DNA from: Ryuthela nishihirai
Lineage: Eukaryota > Arthropoda > Arachnida > Araneae > Heptathelidae
Assembly (NCBI GenBank): GCA_038380435.1
Contig: JAWZYU010000007.1
Location: 26,949,001-27,013,000, forward strand
Length of the DNA stretch: 64,000 nt
Direction: 5' to 3'
Of this stretch, positions 55,650-64,000 are shown piece by piece. Every line of letters starts with the position of its first letter. Position 1 is the first letter of the stretch. A program made the translations under genes and the position numbers. The notes beneath the pieces were generated by a model that searched no databases, was not told the origin of the DNA, and saw only the letters and a program-made list of their open reading frames with translations.

Positions 55650-56620
55650 CTTGTCTATCAAGATAGCCTTGCTAGAGCCAAACTAGTAATCGGTATTTAT
55701 CAGGTTCGAGTCCCACCTGTTCCGTGTTCAGATTTATCTCCGCCTTCTGTAAGAAAAGGGACATAGTTCAGCTTGGACACACAAAGGCTGCCGTACGTCT
55801 GTTGGGACTTTAAGCGGTGCCCCTCAAGTAGGAGAGCCATACCCTGTACAATCGCTCAAAAATATATCCGAACACTATGGTTGATTAGAGAATTCAAAAA
55901 AAATATCTGGCAAAGTTTTTTTAGAAATTAGTGATCTGGCAACCTTCGTGACACGAAGGTTGCCAAATCACTAATTTCTAAAAAATCGTTGCCAGATATT
56001 TCTCTGAATTCTGTAATCCGCCATAGTGTTCGGATACTTTTTTAATATATATAATGCGTATGAATATATAATGCAATGAATATGGAGCGTGTGCAGTTAC
56101 CGTTCACAGCAAACTGGAGCGGTTGCGGTTAATGTTCACAGCACATTGGATCGTGTGAGCTCACAAAGACCTGGATCGTGTTAGGCTCACTCACGGAAAT
56201 ATTGAGCGTGTGCAGTTACAGTTCACAGCAAACTGGAACGTGTACAGCAACTGCACACGCTCCAGTTTGCTGTGAACGGTAACTGGAGCGTGTACAGTTG
56301 CTGTACACGCTCCAGATATTTTTCCTGAATTCTGTAATCACGTGACACGAAGGTTGCCAGATCACTAATTTCTTAAAAATCGTTGCCAGATATTTTTCTG
56401 AATTCTGTAATCAACCATAGTGTTCGGATATTTTTTTGAGCGACTGTACATGTTAAAGAACACGCTGGATGGCCTTGACGGGAGGCTACCGTCTGTCTCC
56501 TAACAGCTGTTTAGTTGACCCCTTTCCTCCAACCTCTCCTTAGTTCTTGAGTTCTGATAAGCCGCCCTTTTATCCAATTGTATGCAAAAAAAAGTGGCGC
56601 TCAATGGCAAACAACTTAAC
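55650..56620 (+). repeat. SINE-A copy jj, old, split by a MITE
   Basis: SINE sequence at 55650-55848 (B box AGGTTCGAGTCCC; CCATACCCTG) and 56449-56620 (TTAAAGAACACGCTGG ... CAAACAACTTAAC). The break falls exactly at TA in the CCCTGTACATG context. Confidence 0.85.
55849..56446. mobile_element. Tc1-like fold-back MITE, 598 bp
   Basis: Ends CAATCGCTCAAAAA / TTTTTTTGAGCGACTG are flanked by TA on both sides. Behind them, ATATCCGAACACTATGGTTG and the TCTGGCAACCTTCG block match the Tc1-like fragment at 46859. The left 190 bp is itself a near-complete palindrome (55849-56036). The centre (56080-56330) holds direct and inverted copies of CAGTTTGCTGTGAACGGTAA and TGGAGCGTGTACAG. Confidence 0.85.
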
Positions 56621-58648
56621 TTTTTGGCAAATGATAGAAGTTTCTTTTATAATTTGAAATTTCTCGCAAGCAAATAATTGCATTTTGTATTTCGCGTTTT
56701 CGGTTTTTTTTTTGGTCTTCTCGTTCTTAGCCATCACGGTATCTTCTGGAATCTCGAGTTTAATTTATTTCGCCTTATCTCTTTAGGTAGCAGAAATCTC
56801 TACAAGGAACAGTTAGAGAGTCGCAATGGCCCAGTGTTCAATTGAGACTAGGTCTTTAAGCTGTCTCGTTCTCTGCTTGCTGTATGGGTCTCCCGCAGTT
56901 TCCAGTAGCTTGCCATCCGGTGCTCGGTAGTCAGGCGGTGGGAAATGAGCGGTACTTGCAACCGAGACGTGGCCACACGCAATTGAGAAATGTGACGTCG
57001 AAAAGCGGCAGTCCTGTTCACAGTGGCATTAGAGACACTCGCATTTCTCGGTTCCACCTTCGCCATAACCGTTTCCGATCTTTGCAGTGTGGACCAAAGA
57101 ACTTTAACCCTTTAACTACCACAGACCTTGGAAAACGAAGTACCTCAGAATACCAAACCGGCCGACTTTTGAAATGGACTCTTCCTAGTTTGTCGTCCCC
57201 CCTTCCTTCACCCGAAGGGCGAAGGAGTTAACCGCAGCCAAGCCAGGCAGAGCTCCCTTCCACTCCGTAAATTGCCTCTCATTAAGCTGAGCATCCCTTC
57301 ACCTCGAAACCCATATGGTCATGAGCTACTACCCATTGAACACGAGATATCAGACTCCTGTGACATTTACTCTTAACTCCTTTCCCAAAAGAGTTTTTAA
57401 AACGCATGCATGTTTGTCGATATTTGAAAAGTTTTTTCATTATTATTTTTTAATAATAACTTTTAAAAGCTATTTAAATTTGTTTTTCTACTTAAAAACT
57501 GGCATAAGGTTGTAATTACTTGGATTACATCTTTTTACATAAAATAGATGTCATGATTTGAAATTTTTCAAAGAAAAAAGTTTCCAATGTTTCCATTTTT
57601 TGGATTCTGATGTCAGTTTTCTAACACCCAGCAAAAAGAAAGCTGTTATTAATAGTCGAATGTATGATGAAAAAAAATTAAAGAAAGATTATTAAAATAG
57701 AAGACCAAAAATAGAAAGCAGTAAGAGTGCTGAGTTGATTTTTAAAGAATAGATTTTAATACAATTGTAGATAGTACTCTAACATAAGAATCAAAAATAA
57801 TTTTGTGAGAAAGGTTTGCATCTGAGATAAAAGTAATCGAAGTGGATATTGCAAAAGATATCCGAGGAAGCAAAGACTAGATAAAATGGGAAATAAAGAA
57901 ACTAAAGCAATCAGAGATTACATAAAAATATTGGAGGTGTAAAATATATTATCAAAATGAGAAAGACTTATGAATATGATGGATAAAGGAAGAGGGCTAA
58001 ATTTAATATGGAAATTAGAACCCGCTGGAAGAAGACGGTGAAAGAGATGGAAAAATGGTATGAAAAAAAGAATGCCGAAAAGAGGACTTCAAGAGCAAGA
58101 TTGCAAAGATAAAAATAAGTGGATAGAGAGAGATGACTGGGACCACACAGCTTAAACTTGGGAGGGTGAAAAGAATAAAATTTTCTATCATTATACTTTT
58201 TATAGAATACATTGTTAAGTAATTGAGTAAGTGATTCAATTCAGCAAATGATTAAATCAAAAGTAGTCTGTTCTATTTTACATTTCAGATATCAGTAATG
58301 TGCCTAAAAAGTCTTATGGGTGGACATACTCGAGTCCATGAACAAGATCTAGGGAGGGGGGGGGGGGCATCTCCTATTCCTTTCAGAATTATAGTAAGGG
58401 TAATAGAAATAAATATTACTAAACTTATTTATGTTTCATGGATTTTTCAAAAAAATTTAAAAATTTAAAAAACAAGGGGGAAATGATATATTGCATTGGA
58501 AATACAGCCTCTTGTCCCCCCCCCCCACCTTTCCGTTTTTTCTGCTCGATTGTGTTTCTTGTTTCCCTCTCTTCTCGATTTTTTTTTCAGATCCGGGTCT
58601 GCTCATGTCTATTGGGGTGAGGAGGATGGAATGATGCTTGAGTTAACA
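56621..58648. other. Unassigned; GC-richer block at about 56820-57310
   Basis: Frames at 56884-57231 (+) and 56848-57066 (-) overlap each other and show no domain I recognise. C/G runs occur near 58353 and 58517. Sequence at about 58095-58261 is repeated, diverged, at about 59210-59400. Confidence 0.4.
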
Positions 58649-58881
58649 TATTTCATCTGAGCGGCTCTGTTTTCTGCATAATGGGCTAAATGTCCTGGTC
58701 ACAGCAAAGACCCATGTACAGCTGTTAGGAGACAGATGGAAGCCTGCCTCGATCTTACTGTTTTAATGGCACAGGCTATAGTTATCCTGCACACAAGGCT
58801 AAAATTTTACTTCCCATTTAACTGACGTCGGCCTTCCCAATCCCCTCAGTGTCATATTTTCTCCCCGAGGGCAGGGTAGAT
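58649..58881 (-). repeat. SINE-A copy kk, old
   Basis: TTTCATCTGAGCGGCTCTG to CCCCGAGGGCAGGG, with several deletions. Directly followed by SINE-B copy 7. Confidence 0.7.
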
Positions 58882-58890
58882 ATTATCTAT

Positions 58891-59071
58891 ATACCCTCGT
58901 CAAACAGCTGCTTGTCACAGAAGTCTGACAGGAGTCTTTCAGTTTAATAAGCCATAGTAGAAGGGATTTGTGAGGATGGCTGGTCCTCAGCAGAAGAACA
59001 ACACAAACATCCATGCCTTATCCGGGGCTCTAAACCTAGGTCCCTCTGATCAGTAGACAAACATGCTAATA
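58891..59071 (-). repeat. SINE-B copy 7, old
   Basis: ATACCCTCGTCAAACAGCTG to GTCCCTCTGATCAGTAGAC, with head loss. Confidence 0.85.
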
Positions 59072-59800
59072 AATAAAAATAAATTTTTTTTAGTTTATTT
59101 TTAATCTACTTTTAGTGTTCCAAATGCAACTCTATCTATTTTTAGTTCCAAATACAAATGTTTTGGATTTCAAAGCAGGTAGAGAAGTCTGAGATATGAA
59201 TAATACAAGACCAAGATTGCAAAGATAAATATAAGTGGAGAGAGAGAGAGTTGATCTGGACCACACAACCTGAACTTGGGAGGGTGAAAAGCCTCCAAGA
59301 AATGAAAAAATTCAAAGAATGAAATTGTGTATCATTATTTTTGAATTACATTGGAAAGTAATTCAGTAAGTGATTCAATTAAGCAAATGACTAAAACAAG
59401 CAGAGAGGATGGAAAAGGACAAGAGCATGGCCCATGCCTAAAGCCAGTAACCATGGCAGAGTGTGTGTAGGGGAGGGGGAGAGTCAGCGTGTACCAACCT
59501 AAGACCAGGGACCACGGAAAACGGAATGGGTGGATAACAATACAAATTTGTACGCACAAAACAATACAATATTCCGAGCCCCCTGGGTATGTCCCTGTCT
59601 CTCTCGTTACACAAGAAGCTAGTCAAAAGTTGTTGATGTCTCCTTCTTCTAACCACATCATTATTTGCTTAGTCAAACCACCGACACTTCAGCATCTATA
59701 GTAGTAGTCAAGAGGAGATATTTTCTCGTTGTCGCATTACAGCGCGAACAAATGAGCTGAAGCAGCATTAAGAGGCAAGGGTGGGGACCAGGACGAACAG
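59072..59800. other. Unassigned, with a diverged direct repeat of 58095-58261
   Basis: AAGATTGCAAAGATAAATAT, GGACCACACAACCTGAACTT and AGTAAGTGATTCAATTAAGC match the earlier stretch in order. No gene was recognised. Confidence 0.5.
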
Positions 59801-59850
59801 GCAAGGGTGTGGCTCCGGGTAGAGGCTGGTGACCTGTTGCAAAAAGCAAT

Positions 59851-60720
59851 ATGGAAGACGTCGCACTTACCGTTGCAGAAATCCAGTCACAATCGGAACT
59901 ATCCGTAGTTTGTGCAAGACAGGTATCCCGGCAACTGCAACTTCCGTGGTCAACTGTCTGTAAAGTTATACGGTTCATCTTGAAATGGTATCCTTTAAAA
60001 ATGTATAGGGTGCAGCAGCTGCAACCACGTGACAAAAAACAAGGCGCCGACTTCGCTTTGCCATTTCTGGCGAGGATGCAGGTGGATGAAATGTGCCCTT
60101 CGAAAGTCTTATGGACCGATGAGGCGCATTTTTTCGTACATGGAACAGTGAATACGCACAACTTTCGAATATGGGGACCTACACATCCGCATGCTGTATA
60201 TGATGTGTCCCTATATTCCGACTATGTAACTGTATGGTTCAGGTTTACCGCAAAATTTATAATCGAGTCATTTTTCGTTGAGGAGATCACGCCTTAAGCC
60301 TCCGTGCGTCGATCGGTGAGTGGATCACGTGACACAGACCTTCTCCACCGCAAGATTATTCCGGCTTTGTAAGAAAGAAATTCACCCATAGAAAAGCCAC
60401 CCCATACTGCACTTACGGCAACGCAATTGTTGCGTACCACATTTGGTGAAGACTTCCGTGGTCTTCACCAAATGAAATAATTTTTCGAACTTTTTCCAAT
60501 GCTTGGCCACCACATTCCTCCGACATAAACACATGCGATTTTTGGTTATGGGGTTATTTGAAAAGACGAATTTACTAAAGCAATGTTGAATCGCTTGCTG
60601 AAATTAACGCAAGAATAGCAAAGCATGCTGCAGCCAATGTTTCAAGCAACTGTGGATCATGCCGTATAACGTTTCCAGCACATGTTGCATACGAAGGGTT
60701 CACATTATGAGAATCTTGAT
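59851..60720 (+). pseudogene. Decayed IS630/Tc1/mariner-type transposase
   Basis: The first 148 codons (59851-60297) are open: VAEIQSQSELSVVCARQVSR and LQLPWSTVCKVIRFIL suggest a helix-turn-helix, then LARMQVDEMCPSKVLWTDEAHFF contains the DEAHF block with the first catalytic Asp. IWGPTHPHAVYD and FRFTAKFIIESFFVEE follow. Beyond a TAA the protein continues in broken frames (ATQLLRTTFGED; CDFWLWGYLKR near 60540). A 14-bp inverted repeat at 60440-60474 disrupts it. I infer the same family as 33518-34103, whose retained C terminus would follow this part. Confidence 0.72.
60440..60474. repeat. Perfect 14-bp inverted repeat in the transposase pseudogene
   Basis: CATTTGGTGAAGAC and GTCTTCACCAAATG around TTCCGTG. 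Confidence 0.9.
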
Positions 60721-60907
60721 TTTTAAAAAAGGTTGTGTTTGTTCAACTTCGTATGTTCTTTATTTTAGCACACCCACGCCACCTGATGGCATTAAAAATA
60801 ACTATTTTTTATTCGAAAATTCTCTACTCTATGTTTTTATTAAGGTATCCACCACTTTTCGCTGTGATCAGCCGAGTAGATCCTTCTCTACATCGCTCTG
60901 AGTAATA

Positions 60908-60930
60908 CCAGTTTAATTATAATCACCCTG
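60908..60930 (-). repeat. Right terminal repeat of the mariner-like element
   Basis: AATTATAATCACCCTG followed by TA (60931-60932), matching the GAATCACCCTG/TA end at 34103. The left end was not found upstream of 59851. Confidence 0.65.
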
Positions 60931-60932
60931 TA

Positions 60933-61218
60933 CATTGCTATAACCCATTTAGAGAAGAAAACATGATGTAAGAAATTGTTTAAGACCTGACTTACAATGG
61001 ATGGTGTATCTGACCAAAAACAACAATACGAAATCTATGACAAGTGACACTGTTGAACAATAAGTGGAATACAAAAACTTCAATTTGGCAAAGAAATGGA
61101 GCATAAGATAAATTCAAGAAGAGTTTGGAACGTCCAGTAAGAATAATTCTTATCTGGAAACGTCCAGATAAGAAATGCCAAAGATTGTGAAAGAGAAATG
61201 ATTATGTCATGAAAGTAA
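60933..61218. other. Unassigned
   Basis: Short local duplication around GGAACGTCCAGTAAG / GGAAACGTCCAGATAAG (61128-61172). No gene. Confidence 0.4.
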
Positions 61219-61583
61219 AGGGGCTGGTTGGCTCATTCAATAGCACGTGAGGCTCGTAATCTACAGTTTCCAGGTTCGAGTGCCACCTGGGCCAGCGTTA
61301 CCCCCCCCCCTTTTCCCTAAGTCAGAAAAAGTACACCGATGGGCTTGGAAAGGCCGCCCTCCTTTGATGAGACCCAAAGATGTGGCAGGAGATTCATTCA
61401 CTGTGTGCGCTAGAGAGCACGGTGAATGACATTGACAGGCGCTTCCACCTGTCTCTTAACAGCCGTTCAGTGAGCTCCTTTCCAACATTCGTTGAACCCT
61501 TGCGGTCCTTTTGACCTGCCATTTAACCATTGTGTGCAAAACAGTTCTAAGGGTAGCTTTAAAGGTAAAAGCAACCCAACAAC
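61219..61583 (+). repeat. SINE-A copy ll, diverged
   Basis: Head GTTGGCTCATTCAATAGCAC, B box AGGTTCGAGTGCC, tail AAAGCAACCCAACAACC, with a C run at 61300-61309. Confidence 0.85.
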
Positions 61584-61685
61584 CATGAATGAAGAAACTC
61601 TTTTGTATTTATTAGAAAGGAAGGTAAAATACAGCATGTTTAGAAAAGCTTGCTTTAAATAACTATATGCATTCTTTAAATTTGT

Positions 61686-62047
61686 TTTTTTTTCACCTCT
61701 GAGGGGCACTTTTTTTTTACACACAATTGGTTAAATGGCCAAGTCACAAGGACCCCGAAGGTTCAGAGAAGGTTGGGGGAAGGGGACCTACTGGACAGCT
61801 GTTAGGAGACAGATGGTAGCCTCCCGTCAAGACAATACTTTGTTTATCGTGCACAAGGTATGGCTATCCTGCACACGGAGCCAAGGTTTAACGTCCATCC
61901 GATGGATGGCGGCCTTTCCAAGCCCATCGGTGGACCTTACTGATTGTGGCCATGGCGGTGATAAATCTAAACGCTGGTCTGTTGGGACTTGAACATGGGA
62001 ACTGCAGTTTACGACCCTGATGCACTTTCAACTGAGCCATCCCTGCC
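61686..62047 (-). repeat. SINE-A copy mm, diverged
   Basis: TTTTCACCTCTGAGGGGCAC to CAACTGAGCCATCCCTGCC. Confidence 0.86.
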
Positions 62048-62123
62048 TTCTGACCACTCTTTAGAAAGAATAATCCATATCTCTCTGTTGGATTTAAATT
62101 CAATATAGGTAACACTTAGCAAA

Positions 62124-62294
62124 TAACTTTATTCACTTGTGAACAATTACTCCTTATATTCCTATCCCCGACTGGCATCGCTTTCCGAGGAATTTCAGTC
62201 TTGTTGGAAGAAAGAAGAGAGTTCCAACAGGACTGTAACTTCCTCGGAGAACGATCACTGTCAGGGATAGAAATCACAAGTAAATAAAGTTATA
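62124..62294. mobile_element. Small fold-back MITE, about 170 bp
   Basis: The left arm ATAACTTTATTCACTTGTGA ... CCGAGGAATTTCAGTCTTGTTGGAA pairs with the right arm TTCCAACAGGACTGTAACTTCCTCGG ... CACAAGTAAATAAAGTTAT. The spacer is only GAAAGAAGAGAG-like. The left arm carries a small extra insertion (AACAATTACTCCTTATA). Confidence 0.8.
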
Positions 62295-63215
62295 TTTTTC
62301 CTGTATTGAATTTAAATACTTATTCTAAGAGTGTTATGAATTCAACTGTTATTTCTATTGGATTTTCGAAGTTTGATGAGTTGCAGTAAAAAAAAAAACT
62401 ATTTCAGCTCGGGAAATGGAACACATAGCGTTTGCGGTTTTTCTAATCCATTAAATATCTGCTCATTGCATCTAAACTGCCAGTAATGATAGTTACGGCT
62501 GACTATCCAAGGATCTCATATATGACCCTTTTCACCTAAGATGCCTTCTTGAAGAAAGTTTACTGTGCCCAAGACTTACAGATAATTTTAATTGAATGCA
62601 TTCAACGTATAACGTACAACAGTCGACAGATCAACGCTTAAAACCATTAACCAAAGATATCGAAAAATTTTTCAAAATCAAGGAAAAATTATCAACTCTG
62701 ATAGGTCATTCATTTATTGCCATCGAACAATCATTATTTCAAGCAGAACAGAGAAATGCATTTCAGATTAACGATCATTATTTTAAATAGCATCATAATT
62801 TGCGACTTCTTAAAATTCCTCATTCATATTATGAGACAAAAAGGAATCCTCTGGAATAATGCACAGGCCACAGTGCACCTTTTCGTAGTTTACTATTAGT
62901 AGGAACTAAGAACATTTGTCATGAAAGCTTTGTTATACTATCCCATTATTTTCATCATAATCATTCACAACAGTTCATTCTGTTCATTAACATTTAATTG
63001 ATTTTTTAAACGAAGAAGTTCAAATTAAACCTGAGTAATTGTATACTTTTCGGACAGGTCAGAAAGACAATATGTATAAAAGTTGCAAACAAAGCAACAA
63101 AACATTAATCCATTTCTCCAAGCTCAAAAGCAGAAATCATTACATGGTATGATGATTTGGAACTTTAAATGATGCGAGTTTTGAATATAGAAAGCAGTGG
63201 TGGATAGAGAGTATT
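62295..63215. other. AT-rich stretch, no gene seen
   Basis: Overlapping short frames at 62596-62899 include a local duplication (CATTCATTTATTGCCATC / AACAATCATTATTTCAAGCAG-like). No domain was recognised. Confidence 0.4.
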
Positions 63216-63769
63216 GTTACGACAGATGAACGCGCTACAGTGACTTCACGAGTTAACGTGATTGTAACCCTCGTGTGTGCTTCTACGTGAGATTCAATTA
63301 GCCAACGATTTGGAACTTAGAACAGTTCAGAAGAAGCAGAATGAAAATATAGTAGTGTGCAGTGTGTTAAAGTTCTGAGATCTGAAAGGTTGTTCAGATG
63401 GTTTGAGTCTGTGCGCGATAAGTAAAAGTCAAGAAGTATCTTGTATTGGTGTGTGCACGGGCGGTAGTTATGTTTTGCTAGAGGATACGTCTAGTGATCT
63501 AACAAGAAGAAGGATTCTTTATACCTTGTATATAAGGTATTCAAGAGACACGACAGACAGTATAGAGGTAAAAGTTTAGTAGTATAGACTGAGTTGTGTA
63601 CTCTGTGCAGGAATGTTAATGACTTTTGCATGTTAGTAGTCGATTTGTTTATGAAAAACTACATCCATATTTTCTTTGTAACGATTTGCATTGTATTACA
63701 TTTGGCTTTAAAATATAGTTATTATTACTCACGTCCAGTGCATATTCGTATCTTGTAATTCGCAACATT
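63216..63769 (+). mobile_element. Candidate 5' LTR of an LTR retrotransposon
   Basis: Starts TGTTACGACAGATGAACG and ends ATTCGCAACA, so the ends are TGTT...AACA. A TATA-like TTGTATATAAGG lies at about 63528-63539. TTTGGTGTCAGGAGTGGGAT follows at once and is a candidate primer-binding site. The second LTR would lie outside the window, so the call rests on the ends, the following site and the gag-like frame. Confidence 0.6.
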
Positions 63770-63798
63770 TGGTGTCAGGAGTGGGATCATTTAATTGA

Positions 63799-64000
63799 AT
63801 GCCTTTCACTAGAAGTATGGATGAGTTAATAAAGCTGATGACTGACCTGAAAGCCGATATGGCTACACAGAAAACATACATTAAAGGTGAAATAGCTGCC
63901 CAGAGAAGCGAAATGGCCGCACAAAATAATGAGTTGAGAAATAAAATAGGTGACCTGGCCGCACAAAATAATGAGTTGAGAACTGAGATAGTTTCTCAAA
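63799..64000 (+). CDS. Start of a gag-like protein, cut by the window end
   Basis: Open from the ATG at 63799 through the last base (67 codons, no stop). It reads MPFTRSMDELIKLMTDLKAD and then a Gln/Glu/Lys-rich helix with AAQNNELR twice at a fixed spacing, a probable coiled coil. Placement ~30 bp after a primer-site-like sequence suits the gag polyprotein of a Ty3/gypsy-type element, which forms the particle around the RNA. No zinc knuckle or protease can be seen because the window ends. It could be another coiled-coil protein, but the LTR context argues for gag. Confidence 0.55.
   Translation, partial: MPFTRSMDELIKLMTDLKADMATQKTYIKGEIAAQRSEMAAQNNELRNKIGDLAAQNNELRTEIVSQ

Noticed and set aside
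56848..57231. Overlapping frames of 115 and 72 codons in a GC-richer block
   Set aside because: No recognisable domain, both strands open, no splice or promoter evidence; could be a decayed repeat.

Overview
This is a repeat-dominated, AT-rich intergenic window from a eukaryotic nuclear genome, most likely an arthropod and perhaps an arachnid. That assignment is inferred from the mix of elements (RTE-type LINEs with a GATGAT tail, IS630/Tc1/mariner, hAT and PIF/Harbinger elements, tRNA-derived SINEs), not from a host gene. I find no convincing host protein-coding gene, rRNA gene, functional tRNA gene or CRISPR array. Most long open frames are repeat translations or transposon fragments.

Main residents. 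(1) SINE-A (working name), a tRNA-headed SINE of about 385-393 bp with roughly 40 full, truncated or decayed copies on both strands. Many have 10-19 bp target-site duplications (TSDs), and several are nested. (2) SINE-B, a second tRNA-headed SINE of about 205 bp with seven copies. (3) An RTE-like non-LTR retrotransposon of about 3.65 kb with three near-full-length copies (10258-13911, 17333-20960, 29307-32932) and one 3' fragment (37397-37777), all broken. (4) DNA transposon remnants: a PIF/Harbinger element (44110-46002), Tc1-like pieces (46859-47234 and 55849-56446), a mariner-like deletion derivative (33518-34103) with a related decayed transposase (59851-60930), hAT MITEs (9076-9409 and 53736-55408) and other fold-back MITEs. 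(5) Tandem arrays: a ~24-bp family (about 990-2740), a 34-bp family (3956-5010), a 72-bp array inside a SINE-B (7421-8140), a 31-bp array (52230-52810) and a ~125-bp array inside a hAT MITE (54010-55408).

Layout. 1-7000: minisatellites and a large inverted duplication (arms 2310-3312 and 5634-6661). 7000-9870: a MITE carrying an expanded SINE-B, then a hAT MITE. 10.2-13.9 kb: RTE copy 1. 16.6-21.2 kb: a fold-back MITE, RTE copy 2 and a SINE-B. 22-29 kb: SINE-rich. 29.3-32.9 kb: RTE copy 3. 33.5-34.1 kb: mariner-like derivative. 34.7-43.9 kb: dense nested SINE-A. 44.1-46.4 kb: Harbinger remnant carrying one SINE of each family, with a further SINE-A beside it. 46.8-56.6 kb: Tc1-like pieces, SINEs and two arrays. 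56.6-63.2 kb: mostly unassigned, plus a transposase pseudogene. From about 63.2 kb to the window end: a candidate LTR followed by the start of a gag-like reading frame that runs off the window.

How the parts relate. The last ~28 nt of SINE-B before its tail align without gaps to the 3' end of the RTE element, so RTE is a plausible source of its retrotransposition machinery. The small fold-back elements share ends with coding remnants in the same window. Two MITE/SINE copies have expanded internally into tandem arrays. The window reads as a record of nested insertion, internal amplification and inverted duplication.
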